Shown piece by piece: positions 26,138-36,806 of a stretch of 64,000 bases of DNA. The notes beneath the pieces were generated by a model. The model was given only the letters and a program-made list of their open reading frames with translations. It ran no database searches and had not been told where the DNA came from. The position numbers and the translations under genes were made by a program. Positions within the stretch are counted from its first letter, which is position 1. Each line of letters starts with the position of its first letter. Source of the stretch: CBDUEV01 sp965366365 (GTDB lineage Bacteria > Actinomycetota > Acidimicrobiia > Spongiisociales > JAENVV01); assembly GCA_965366365.1 (NCBI GenBank), contig CBDUEV010000007.1, positions 1 to 64,000 of the forward strand, in the 5' to 3' direction.

Positions 26138-26209
26138 CCGATCGACTCCTTTGATCCTCGATGGCTGGAATCGTACCGGATTCGTCGGTTTGTGCCGCTC
26201 AGCCGCTCA

Positions 26210-26872
26210 TCAGAGATCGACCGGTCGGTCGTCGTCCACCTCGTAGTCGGTCGAGTTTTCCACGCGCACCACACCGTCGAGGCGGCGGGTCAGCTCGTTG
26301 AGGAGCCGAACGTCCGAGCGGCTGGGCAGAGTTCCGGAGAGGGACACCACACCCTCGTCGACGGACACCTCGATGGTATCCGGATCCACGAAGAGCACCC
26401 GCTTGAGCACGTCTTGCCGGATCTCTTCCTCGATCACGTCGTCGGGACGCGTGAAGGCGTTGACGACGTCGGCTCGTGAGATGACACCGAGCAGCTTGCC
26501 TTCGTCGTCGACGACAGGCAGCCGTTTCACTCCGTGGGCGACCATGACGCGGGCCGCCTCGGTGAGGCTGGCGTCCTGGTAGATCACGGTGGGGTGGGCG
26601 GTCATCGCCGCTCCAACCGTGTTGTCGTCCGGGGCGGGTTCGCCCTCGTCATACAGCGCGTCGAGGAGCCGTCTCCGGCCCGACGTTTCGGAGCGGTCGG
26701 CCTCCCGGGCGAGAAAATCGGCCTCGGTGATGATGCCCACGAGTAGACCATCCGCGTCGAGGACCGGTAGACCGCTCACGCCGCGTCGGACCATTCTGCG
26801 GGCCGCCTCCTTGAGGGAGTCCTCCGGTGCGGCCGTTTCGATGTTGATGGTCATCAGGTCAATGACTCGCAT
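26210..26872 (-). CDS. CBS-pair plus BON domain protein
   Basis: 220 residues. CBS 1 at about 8-60 (MTINIETAAPEDSL, GVSGLPVLDADGLLVGIITEADF) and CBS 2 at about 90-140 (PTVIYQDASLTEAARVM, VKRLPVVDDEGKLLGVISRAD), then a BON domain (ISVDEGVVSLSGTLPSRSDVRLL-type pattern, read as VSVDEGVVSLSG and TRRLDGVVRVEN). CBS pairs sense adenosine nucleotides; BON domains bind membranes or lipids. A CBS protein (hypoxic response protein 1) is a classic DosR-regulon member in mycobacteria. Overlaps the Usp gene by 14 bp, so same operon. Confidence 0.92.
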   Translation of the reverse strand: MRVIDLMTINIETAAPEDSLKEAARRMVRRGVSGLPVLDADGLLVGIITEADFLAREADRSETSGRRRLLDALYDEGEPAPDDNTVGAAMTAHPTVIYQDASLTEAARVMVAHGVKRLPVVDDEGKLLGVISRADVVNAFTRPDDVIEEEIRQDVLKRVLFVDPDTIEVSVDEGVVSLSGTLPSRSDVRLLNELTRRLDGVVRVENSTDYEVDDDRPVDL

Positions 26873-27308
26873 CGGATTCCTCCTTCACGATGAGGACATC
26901 ACATGGTGCGAAATGCAGCACGCGATGTCCTGTGCTTCCCAAGAAGAAGGCGGCAAGCTCACTCCGCCCCCGCGATCCGAGAACGATCATCTCGGGCTGG
27001 TGTTCTTCTGCGTAGTCGAGCAGTGCGTCCGGTGGGTAGCCGCGCACGTTGGCTCGTACCACGGTCATGCCTTCGGCCCCGTCGGTGGCCAGCACATCGT
27101 CGACCTGCTCCCAGGTGGCCAGGGCAGAATCGTCTTCGAAGGATTGGACGTCGAGCGGAGTTTGACCCAGGGCGGCGATCACCGTCGCTGGGAGATGCAC
27201 GGCGTGCACGACATGCAGGTCCGCCCCGAGCGCCCTCGCCAGTCCGATGGCCCTTCGCAGCGCCGCGGCGCTGTACCGCTGTTCATCGACTCCAACCATG
27301 ACGATCAT
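26859..27308 (-). CDS. Universal stress protein (UspA family)
   Basis: 149 residues of the Usp alpha/beta fold: MIVMVGVDEQRYSAAALRRA at the N-terminus, the ATP-binding signature ending in MIVLGSRGRSELAAFFLGST (G-2x-G-9x-G type), and HRVLHFAPCDVLIVK. ATP-binding Usps are among the most strongly DosR-induced mycobacterial proteins and promote growth arrest. GAGGAGGT 5 bases before ATG 27308 is a strong ribosome site. It is 12 bp from the DevR-like gene and overlaps the CBS-BON gene. Confidence 0.93.
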   Translation of the reverse strand: MIVMVGVDEQRYSAAALRRAIGLARALGADLHVVHAVHLPATVIAALGQTPLDVQSFEDDSALATWEQVDDVLATDGAEGMTVVRANVRGYPPDALLDYAEEHQPEMIVLGSRGRSELAAFFLGSTGHRVLHFAPCDVLIVKEESDASH

Positions 27309-27320
27309 CGGTACCTCCTC

Positions 27321-27986
27321 TCAGGTCTCCCAGGATTCTGACGGGTATTGGTGCTCTTGTTTGGCTGCGAGCCGCGCAGCGTAGGCCGCCGCCTCCGACC
27401 TCCGACTCATCTCCAGCTTCGAGAGGAGATTCGACACGTAGTTCTTCACCGTCTTCTCGGCCAGGAACATCTCCTCGGCGATCTGGCGGTTGGTGAGCCC
27501 ATCGGCGATGTGGAACAGGATCTTCGACTCCTGGGGAGTCAGGCGAGCCAGGAGCGGATCGTCTGGCTCCTCGCCGCGCAGCTTGCGGAACAGTTTGTCC
27601 GTCATCTCGTTGTCCAGCAGGGACTCCCCCCGACCCACCTTGCGGATGTTCTCGACCAGGCTCACCCCATCGATCCGCTTGAGCAGATAGCCGGAGGCGC
27701 CGGCCATGATGGCCGCCATGAGTGCCTCCTCATCGGCGTAGGAGGTGAGCATGAGCACCTTGACGGTAGGCCAGCGAGATCGAATCTCGCGGCACGCCTC
27801 CACCCCGGTTCCGTCGGGAAGCCGCACATCGAGGATGACCATGTCCGGGGTGTCGAAGCCAACCCGTTTCACAGCGTCAGCGACGGTCCCCGCCTCGCCC
27901 ACCACCTCCATGTCATCCTGCAAATCGATCAGGGCTTTGATGCCCTGTCTGACGATTTCGTGATCGTCCACCAATACCAAACGCAT
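27321..27986 (-). CDS. DevR/DosR-like NarL-family response regulator
   Basis: 221 residues from ATG 27986 (AGGA 7 bases upstream; ATG 27998 is the alternative). Receiver: acidic pair D7-D8, phospho-Asp53 in VILDVRLPDGTG, Lys103 in YLLKRIDG. C-terminal LuxR-type HTH: LTPQESKILFHIADGLTNRQIAEEMF, then LAEKTVKNYVSNLL. The recognition helix keeps K178, K181 and N182, the residues equivalent to those I recall as DNA contacts of mycobacterial DevR. First gene of a regulator-usp-CBS/BON operon and divergent from a DevS-like kinase. A short C-terminal tail (HQYPSESWET) is extra. Confidence 0.9.
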   Translation of the reverse strand: MRLVLVDDHEIVRQGIKALIDLQDDMEVVGEAGTVADAVKRVGFDTPDMVILDVRLPDGTGVEACREIRSRWPTVKVLMLTSYADEEALMAAIMAGASGYLLKRIDGVSLVENIRKVGRGESLLDNEMTDKLFRKLRGEEPDDPLLARLTPQESKILFHIADGLTNRQIAEEMFLAEKTVKNYVSNLLSKLEMSRRSEAAAYAARLAAKQEHQYPSESWET

Positions 27987-28093
27987 GTGCGTCCTCATTT
28001 CAGGTCTGCCTGTTATGACGGACCCTTCGTAGCCCTCTGCGCCCCAGGCTACCTTGACCATGGTCGGAGTACCTGGGCACTTGCGCCGCATCG

Positions 28094-28113
28094 TCAGGGG
28101 ATTTAGTCCCATC
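28094..28113. promoter_or_regulatory. DosR-like box between the DevR-like and DevS-like genes
   Basis: GGGGATTTAGTCCC (28097-28110) with flanks resembles the mycobacterial DosR consensus TTSGGGACTWWAGTCCCSAA, keeping the GGG, TWW and AGTCCC parts. Its centre is about 36 bp before the predicted kinase transcription start at 28140, the usual activator position. It also lies about 110 bp before the regulator gene, so it could give autoregulation. Confidence 0.5.
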
Positions 28114-28126
28114 ACCCTAGGGCGGT

Positions 28127-28132
28127 TAGCCT
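28127..28132 (+). promoter_or_regulatory. -10 element (TAGCCT) for a leaderless kinase transcript
   Basis: TAGCCT is followed by exactly 7 bases and ATG 28140. Confidence 0.5.
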
Positions 28133-28139
28133 TCCCACC

Positions 28140-29252
28140 ATGACGTTGCCGCCCCTCTCGGATTTCCCGGCGCTCATCGGTGCCGCTGCTTCCGTGGTTG
28201 GCGAGTCGGACCTCACCGACGTCTTAGCCAAGACGGTGGAAACCGCGATGCAGCTCACCGGGGCACGGTACGGCGCTCTCGGGGTGGTCGGGGAACACGG
28301 AACTCTCATCGAGTTCCTCCATCGGGGAATGGACGAGGAAACCGCCGCCAGGGTGGGTCCGCTCCCCACTGGAAAAGGTGTTCTCGGGACGCTCATGAAA
28401 GGCGAGGGACCGGTGCGACTCGATCGGATCTCGAGTCACCCGGAGTCGAGCGGTTTTCCGGCCCACCACCCGGCGATGGAATCCTTCCTCGGGGTCCCGA
28501 TCCAGATTGGGAGCCGGGTCTTCGGCAACCTCTACCTCACCGACAAGCCGGGGGGGTTCACGGAGGAGGACGAGCACATCGTCACGTCCCTCTCGATCGT
28601 GGCCGGGTCTGCGGTGTCCACCGCCCGCCTCCACGCCCGGCTCCGCCGAGTGGCGGTGGTGGAGGACAGAGAGCGAATCGCCCGCGATCTCCATGACGCC
28701 ATCATCCAGGACCTGTTCGCGGTTGGCCTGTCTCTCCAGGGCTTGTCACTCCGCGTTGCCGAACCAGGGGTGCAAGGCGCCATCGACGACGCAGTCCATC
28801 GCCTCGATGAGGCGATTGCGTCACTACGGCGGTTCATCTTCGGGCTCCGTCCTCCGGTGTGGACGGACCGAAACCTCGTCACCGAGGTGGCCGACCTTCT
28901 CGGTCAGATCTCCGCCCCGTACTCGGCCAAGGTCGAGCTGATCGCCGGAAAGCTCGACACCATCTCCGGCGCCATCGTGGAGCATTGCCTCCACATGATC
29001 CGCGAAGCAACCAGCAACGCACTGCGCCACTCAGGCGCCTCGACCATCCAGGTGACCCTCGACAGAATCGACGACGAGATCATCGCCACGATCTCGGATG
29101 ATGGCGTGGGCTTCGACGTCGAGACCGCCCCACGCGGGCTCGGCCTCGACAACCTCGAGATGCGGGCAGCCGACCTCGCCGGCTCAGTGAAGATCAGGAC
29201 CAGACCGGGGGCAGGTACCGCAGTATCGATCAGGATTCCAACCGACGATTGA
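28140..29252 (+). CDS. DevS/DosT-like GAF sensor histidine kinase with a single GAF domain
   Basis: 370 residues, no membrane segment. GAF domain at about 24-165, with GARYGALGVVGEHGTLIEFLH and the FPAHHPAMESFLGVPI segment (106-121) typical of DevS-type GAF domains, where the haem-ligand His is expected. HisKA_3 domain with DRERIARDLHDAIIQDLF (phospho-His185), then an ATPase with IREATSNALRHSG and SDDGVGFDVETAPRGLGLDNLEMRA. Mycobacterial DevS has two GAF domains and about 580 residues, so this is a minimal version. Divergent from the DevR-like gene across a DosR-like box; they are very likely partners. Confidence 0.9.
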   Translation: MTLPPLSDFPALIGAAASVVGESDLTDVLAKTVETAMQLTGARYGALGVVGEHGTLIEFLHRGMDEETAARVGPLPTGKGVLGTLMKGEGPVRLDRISSHPESSGFPAHHPAMESFLGVPIQIGSRVFGNLYLTDKPGGFTEEDEHIVTSLSIVAGSAVSTARLHARLRRVAVVEDRERIARDLHDAIIQDLFAVGLSLQGLSLRVAEPGVQGAIDDAVHRLDEAIASLRRFIFGLRPPVWTDRNLVTEVADLLGQISAPYSAKVELIAGKLDTISGAIVEHCLHMIREATSNALRHSGASTIQVTLDRIDDEIIATISDDGVGFDVETAPRGLGLDNLEMRAADLAGSVKIRTRPGAGTAVSIRIPTDD

Positions 29253-29271
29253 GCGCCCGTCTCGCCGACGG

Positions 29272-29730
29272 TCAGCCCGCGTCGGCCAGCGCATGCTCCA
29301 AGGCCGCCGACACCCGGTCGACGAAGCCCTTGACCGAGGCCTCGGCGATCCGATGAAACACGGCCCTGTCGAGGGCCTTTCCGACGGCTCCCAACGGTGG
29401 GTCGTAGTTGCCGCGCAGACTCACCTGGCAGGAATGGGGCCCGATCGGAGCCAGCACGAGGTCGGCGTCGAGGCGGGGAAACAAACCAGGGGTACCGGTG
29501 GCCGTCCACGTGACCGGAATGGTGATGTGTCGGGTGCCGCGAATCGGGTCACCACTCGAGAGATGCACCGCCTTGGCCAGGAGATGCCCGTCGGTGACGG
29601 CCAGCCTGCCCCGCAGCGTCTCTCCTTCGCGATAGGCGGCGCCTGCCCACTCCTCCAACGGCAACGTCACGAAGAGGTCTCCGATGTCCCGAAATCCGCG
29701 ATCGACATTGGCGAAGTAGTAGATGAACAT
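29272..29730 (-). CDS. SRPBCC/START-like hypothetical protein
   Basis: 152 residues from ATG 29730 (GGAG 7 bases upstream; GTG 29742 is an alternative). The pattern FANVDRGFRDIGDLFVTLPLEEW, later IPVTWTATGTPGLFPRLDADLVLAP and GKALDRAVFHRIAEASVKGFVDRV with a long last helix, resembles SRPBCC-fold ligand-binding proteins. I cannot assign a ligand. It converges on the DevS-like gene (19 bp gap) and shares a two-box intergenic region with the DUF302 gene. TAAGGT at 29788-29793 (minus) is a likely -10. Confidence 0.65.
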   Translation of the reverse strand: MFIYYFANVDRGFRDIGDLFVTLPLEEWAGAAYREGETLRGRLAVTDGHLLAKAVHLSSGDPIRGTRHITIPVTWTATGTPGLFPRLDADLVLAPIGPHSCQVSLRGNYDPPLGAVGKALDRAVFHRIAEASVKGFVDRVSAALEHALADAG

Positions 29731-29816
29731 CTCGGTCTCCACTTGTCATCTTCCGGCCGCCAGGCGCGAAGCGGCCGATCTGCATTCACCTTATGGCCCA
29801 CCCCTCTCGACTCCTA

Positions 29817-29830
29817 GGGCCTGTGGTCAC
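29817..29830. promoter_or_regulatory. DosR-like box 1 of the SRPBCC/DUF302 divergent region
   Basis: GGGCCTGTGGTCAC fits GGGNCNNNNGNCCC with one mismatch. Its centre is about 42 bp upstream of the start predicted from the minus-strand TAAGGT element. Confidence 0.4.
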
Positions 29831-29839
29831 CAGCTACTA

Positions 29840-29853
29840 GGGCCGCCGGGCCT
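29840..29853. promoter_or_regulatory. DosR-like box 2 of the SRPBCC/DUF302 divergent region
   Basis: GGGCCGCCGGGCCT fits GGGNCNNNNGNCCC with one mismatch, 23 bp from box 1. Likely to serve the plus-strand DUF302 gene. Confidence 0.35.
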
Positions 29854-29890
29854 TGAAACGGAGCAATCCGGGCTGCCACTCGATAATACT

Positions 29891-29919
29891 GGGTGGGGTA
29901 TGATGGTTGGGCCCCACCC
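29891..29919 (+). promoter_or_regulatory. Inverted repeat enclosing the DUF302 -10 element
   Basis: GGGTGGGG (29891-29898) and CCCCACCC (29912-29919) are a perfect 8-bp inverted repeat with the -10 hexamer TATGAT (29899-29904) in between. This could be an operator or a leader hairpin. GATAAT at 29882-29887 is a second possible -10. Confidence 0.5.
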
Positions 29920-29937
29920 TTCGAGAGGAACCGCAAG

Positions 29938-30339
29938 ATGAACCAGGAACGATACGGACTCACGGTGCACACCGATATGCCCACCGACGAAGCGGAGGCG
30001 GCTATTCGCGCCGCGCTCGATGAGCAAGGATTCGGGATTCTCACCGAGATCGACCTGGCCGCCACCCTTCACAAGAAGCTCGGCGTGGAACGGCCTGCCT
30101 ACAAGATCCTCGGCGCCTGCAATCCCACTCTCGCCAACCGAGCCGTGGACGCCGAGCAAGCTATCGGGCTTCTCCTTCCCTGCAACATCGCCGTCTACGA
30201 GACGGCCGACGGGGGCACCGTGGTAGCTGCCATGGAACCGGAGCTGATGGCGACGATGACCGACAATCCGGAGCTGGCCGACGTCGCCGCAGAGGCAAAA
30301 CGCAGAATCTCGCTGGCTCTGACCAGTCTGGAGCAGTAA
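29938..30339 (+). CDS. DUF302 family protein
   Basis: 133 residues from ATG 29938 (GAGAGGA upstream). It has the DUF302 pattern: YGLTVHTDMPTDEAEAAIRAALDEQGFGILTEID, seen in pieces YGLTVHTDMPTDEA and EQGFGILTEIDL, then YKILGACNPTLANRAVD and IGLLLPCNIAVYE. Single conserved Cys residues in GACNP and LPCN. The fold resembles small dimeric alpha/beta proteins; function unknown, though many occur near redox, sulfur or hypoxia genes. Here it sits within the DosR-like island. Confidence 0.9.
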   Translation: MNQERYGLTVHTDMPTDEAEAAIRAALDEQGFGILTEIDLAATLHKKLGVERPAYKILGACNPTLANRAVDAEQAIGLLLPCNIAVYETADGGTVVAAMEPELMATMTDNPELADVAAEAKRRISLALTSLEQ

Positions 30340-30362
30340 ACGGGGGAAGAACGGCCGAGCGC

Positions 30363-30382
30363 GTAGGGTCCTACGTCCCTAG
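30363..30382. promoter_or_regulatory. DosR-like box upstream of whiB
   Basis: GGGTCCTACGTCCC (30366-30379) is an exact match to GGGNCNNNNGNCCC with symmetric TA/TA flanks. Centre about 42 bp before ATG 30415; GAATCT at 30403-30408 may be the -10. Confidence 0.45.
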
Positions 30383-30414
30383 GCGAGCGCACCGACTTTG
30401 GCGAATCTTCGGGC

Positions 30415-30663
30415 ATGCAGATGTTCGATACGGAGTTCGAGTGGCAGAAGCAGGCGGCGTGCCGAGGGATGTCCCCCGGCGTGTTCTTCCCGCCCCAGGG
30501 CGACAGGCGAGCGCTCAAGCTCGCTCGATCCGTGTGCGAGGGGTGTCAGGTCGCTGATTACTGCCTGATGGCGGGATGGGAACAGAACGATGGCATCTTC
30601 GGAGGCAAGACGGCCACCGAGCGACGACGACTGCGCAGGCAGGAATCGATAGGTGCCGGGTAG
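30415..30663 (+). CDS. WhiB-family iron-sulfur transcription factor
   Basis: 82 residues. Four Fe-S cysteines: C16, then C41-x2-C44-x5-C50 (SVCEGCQVADYCLMAG), followed by the turn GIFGGKTATERRRLRRQ with a basic DNA-binding tail. WhiB proteins carry a 4Fe-4S cluster sensitive to O2 and NO and act with the primary sigma factor. The Gly-rich turn reads GIFGG rather than the common GVWGG. Some mycobacterial WhiB genes respond to the same hypoxia/NO cues as DosR. Overlaps the PIG-L gene by 11 bp. Confidence 0.93.
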   Translation: MQMFDTEFEWQKQAACRGMSPGVFFPPQGDRRALKLARSVCEGCQVADYCLMAGWEQNDGIFGGKTATERRRLRRQESIGAG

Positions 30664-31342
30664 CCGGCGCCGGTTCGGAGGACTGAGCTCCTTCGATCAC
30701 GTCCTGGCGGTGGTGGCCCATCCCCACGACGAGTCACATGCGCTCGGCGGCCTGATCGCCAGACTGACCAAATTCGATGCCTCGGTGGACGTCCTCACGA
30801 TGAGTGGTGGCACACCGAAACCAGACCATGCCGCACTCGCCGAGTACCGAAAGGCCGCCACACTGTTGGGCGCCCGATCGGCTCTGGTGGGACCGCGTCC
30901 CGACGATCCGCTCGAAGAACAGCCCGTCGAACAACTGGCCGGCGTCATCACCGACACCATCGTGGATCTGGGTGTCGACGCGCTCCTCACCTTCGACACC
31001 AACGGCGTCACCGGCAGTGCAGACCATCGGAAGACCACCGAAGCTGTGCTCCATGCCGCCCGCCAAAACGATCTGCCTGTGGTCGGGTGGACGATCTCGG
31101 CTCGGGTGGCCCGTTCACTCAACCAGGAGTTCCAGACCGAGTTCAGAGGCAGAAGCGAGTTTGAGATCGACTTCGTGGTTCCGACCAGTCGCAAGAAGCA
31201 GTTGAGGGCGATCGCGGCTCACCGAAGCGAGGCTGCCGCGGCGCCGCTCGTCTACCGCCGACTCGAGTTGAGCGGGCCCATCGAATGGACCCGCTGGCTC
31301 CGGCGCCCCGATGGCAAACCCGTCGTCGAAGGATGGTCGTGA
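30653..31342 (+). CDS. PIG-L (LmbE/MshB-like) deacetylase family protein with altered HPDD motif
   Basis: 229 residues. The family's N-acetylglucosaminyl deacetylases use the motif AHPDDE; here it is AHPHDE (residues 22-27), so the Asp that acts as general base in MshB is His25, while His23 and Asp26 remain. The second metal motif is GVTGSADHRKT with the conserved final His. The GTG start lies inside whiB, overlapping by 11 bp, so the pair are co-expressed. MshB-type roles in mycothiol synthesis are possible but doubtful given the change. Confidence 0.8.
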   Translation: MPGSRRRFGGLSSFDHVLAVVAHPHDESHALGGLIARLTKFDASVDVLTMSGGTPKPDHAALAEYRKAATLLGARSALVGPRPDDPLEEQPVEQLAGVITDTIVDLGVDALLTFDTNGVTGSADHRKTTEAVLHAARQNDLPVVGWTISARVARSLNQEFQTEFRGRSEFEIDFVVPTSRKKQLRAIAAHRSEAAAAPLVYRRLELSGPIEWTRWLRRPDGKPVVEGWS

Positions 31343-31372
31343 GGGCTCTCCCTCCCCCATCGCCACAATGCC

Positions 31373-31386
31373 AGGCCGATCGGCCC
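31373..31386. promoter_or_regulatory. Weak DosR-like palindrome upstream of the TusA-like gene
   Basis: AGGCCGATCGGCCC matches GGGNCNNNNGNCCC with one mismatch. It lies about 60 bp before the TAGCGT -10 candidate (31432-31437), farther than the other boxes. Confidence 0.22.
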
Positions 31387-31467
31387 AGCTCGATGGGAAT
31401 GAAGCCCCTGGGGGTCACGGCATCCAACCCGTAGCGTGGACAGGTCGAGAAAGGAAGAGGCCGAGAC

Positions 31468-31704
31468 ATGCCGATGACCGTTGACCATCAGATCGATGCA
31501 ACAGATTCTGTATGCCCGGGACCTCTCATGGACCTCATTCGGGCGATTCGAGAGGCGAGAGTCGGGGAAAGCGTCGCCGTGCTGTCGGCGGACCCGGCCT
31601 CCGCAATGGATATTCCAGCCTGGGTGGCGACCGCCGGGCACGAATTCCTTGCCCAGGAGCGGTTCGGCGATCAGGTCCGGTATGTGGTGAAGAAAGTGAG
31701 ATGA
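31468..31704 (+). CDS. TusA/SirA-like sulfurtransferase
   Basis: 78 residues with the TusA signature: Cys16 in SVCPGPLMDLIRAIREA (CPxP) and a two-layer alpha/beta pattern ending FGDQVRYVVKKVR. The Cys carries persulfide sulfur in TusA proteins, for tRNA thiolation, molybdopterin or sulfur oxidation pathways. No partner gene for any of these is adjacent. GGAAGAGG upstream of ATG 31468 is a good ribosome site. It closes the plus-strand part of the island. Confidence 0.85.
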   Translation: MPMTVDHQIDATDSVCPGPLMDLIRAIREARVGESVAVLSADPASAMDIPAWVATAGHEFLAQERFGDQVRYVVKKVR

Positions 31705-31748
31705 ACGATTTGGCAGTGGCTGCCTTCGTGGCAGCCGGCCACTTGGCA

Positions 31749-31778
31749 TGCCGATCTCAGCTAGCCCTCAGATCGGCA
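31749..31778. terminator. Hairpin after the TusA-like gene
   Basis: 9-bp perfect stem (31749-31757 with 31770-31778), 12-base loop, 45 bp after the stop codon. Confidence 0.5.
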
Positions 31779-31784
31779 GCCACA

Positions 31785-31818
31785 GAAGACCGCCCGGGCC
31801 CACCACCGGGCGGTCTTC
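31785..31818. terminator. Strong bidirectional terminator hairpin
   Basis: 13-bp perfect GC-rich stem (31785-31797 with 31806-31818), 8-base loop, between convergent TusA-like and DHOD-like genes. The stem ends in GAAGA/TCTTC, giving a few T residues on each strand. Confidence 0.8.
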
Positions 31819-31871
31819 GCGTTCGCTGCTTGCCGTGACGGGTGCGACACGGTGCCCACCCGCCGCTGCGG

Positions 31872-32869
31872 TCATGGCACGTACGTCGTCAGGGCCCTCA
31901 TGTAGTTCTGGCGTTCAAACGCTGACGGGTTCGGCGCGTTGATCTGGCTCATGGACCCGCGCAGCTGCTGCACGGATTCGTATTCGTTCTCCTCCAGCCA
32001 CTCCGCGAGGTCCGTGACGAGGTCACGCAAATACAGAGGCCCATGCTTCAGGAGTGCGGCGGTCGTCATTGTCACGTCCGCCCCGGCCATGAGCAGCTTG
32101 ACGGCATCACGAGCCGTGTGGACGCCGGAAGTGGCGGCGAACTGCGTGTCGACGCGCCCATACAGCATGGCGATCCATCGCAGAGGAAGTCGAGCGTCCT
32201 CGGAGGTAGACAACTCCAGATTGGCTTCGACCTCCAGTTCGTCGGGATCGATGTCCGGTTGGTAGAAGCGGTTGAACAGTACGAGAGCGTCCGCCCCCGC
32301 CGCCGCCAATCGGGTGGCCATGTTGCCGAACGAACTGAAATAGGGACCGACCTTGACCGACAGAGGAATGGAGATCGCCTGCTTGACGCCGGCCACCAGC
32401 TCGAGGTACTGCTCTTCGACCGTGTCAGCGGTCACGTGCGGGTTCCCCGCCACGAGATAGATGTTCAACTCCAGCGCATCCGCCCCAGCTTCCTCCATCG
32501 TTGTCGCGTAGCGGGTCCAACCTCCCAAGGTGGTCCCGTTCAAGCTGGCGATCACGGGAATCTCGAGCGCTCGCTTGGCCACACTGATCAGGCCCACGTA
32601 GTCGCCCGGCCCGGTGTTGTAGTCGTTCAGCTCCGGGAAATACCCGTGGGCAGACTCGGCGAAGCCCCCAGCCGTCATCTCGAACAGGTCGGCGAGCTGC
32701 GTCGATTCGTGCTCGATCTGTTCCTCGAACAGCGAGGGAAGGACGACGGCCGGGGCTCCGGCGTCTTCGAGAACCTTCAGCGAGTCGAGCGAACCCGTGA
32801 TTGGGGATGCCGACGGGACGATCGGATGGGCCAATTCGAGGCCCAGGTAGGTGGTACTCAGGTCGACGC

Positions 32870-32873
<4 letters not shown>
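31872..32873 (-). CDS. Dihydroorotate dehydrogenase-like flavoprotein
   Basis: 333 residues of the class 1 DHOD barrel type often annotated as dihydroorotate dehydrogenase-like: YLGLELAHPIVPSASPITGSLDSL, PVIASLNGTTLGGW, ALELNIYLVAGNPHVTAD, IPLSVKVGPYFSSFGNMA, and the phosphate-binding GADVTMTTAALLKHGP. The catalytic Cys/Ser loop normally seen in true DHOD is not obvious. It starts four bases inside the nifJ stop (ATGA) so it is translated with pyruvate:ferredoxin oxidoreductase; a flavin redox role next to ferredoxin is likely, pyrimidine synthesis less so. Confidence 0.85.
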
Positions 32874-36487
<3,614 letters not shown>

Positions 36488-36540
36488 TACTCCATCATCG
36501 ACGAAACGTCATCGTCCCTCATCGTCGCACATGCAATCAA

Positions 36541-36554
36541 GGGCCGCTGGTCCT
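36541..36554. promoter_or_regulatory. DosR-like box A upstream of nifJ
   Basis: GGGCCGCTGGTCCT fits GGGNCNNNNGNCCC with one mismatch; 54 bp from the nifJ ATG. Confidence 0.45.
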
Positions 36555-36582
36555 ACCCGGCGGGGGCGGAGGTCACCAACTT

Positions 36583-36596
36583 GGGTCGTTCGACCC
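36583..36596. promoter_or_regulatory. DosR-like box B upstream of nifJ (perfect palindrome)
   Basis: GGGTCGTTCGACCC is an exact match to GGGNCNNNNGNCCC and a perfect palindrome. Box centres are 42 bp apart, about four helical turns, which would place both on one DNA face. The rest of the 319-bp gap (36488-36806) holds no gene I can support. Confidence 0.5.
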
Positions 36597-36806
36597 TTGC
36601 GCCGCCCGCCGAGCGGACGTACAACAGACCTAGTTGTAGGAGTCGGAGCTAACGGTCGGCCCCAGGGGGGCGAGACGCAGGGTTTGGCGGCCTCAGGTCA
36701 GCGGAATACGCCAACCCGCCTCGAGGGAAGCGTTCGCTCCGGCTCCTTTCCGTCGCCCTGTTCGTTCACCCAGTCCTCGTGCTATCGCCGCAGACTTGGC
36801 GGCGGC

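Noticed and set aside
31408..31417. GGGGTCAC near the TusA-like gene as another DosR-like half-site
   Set aside because: The second half at the right spacing does not match GGG.
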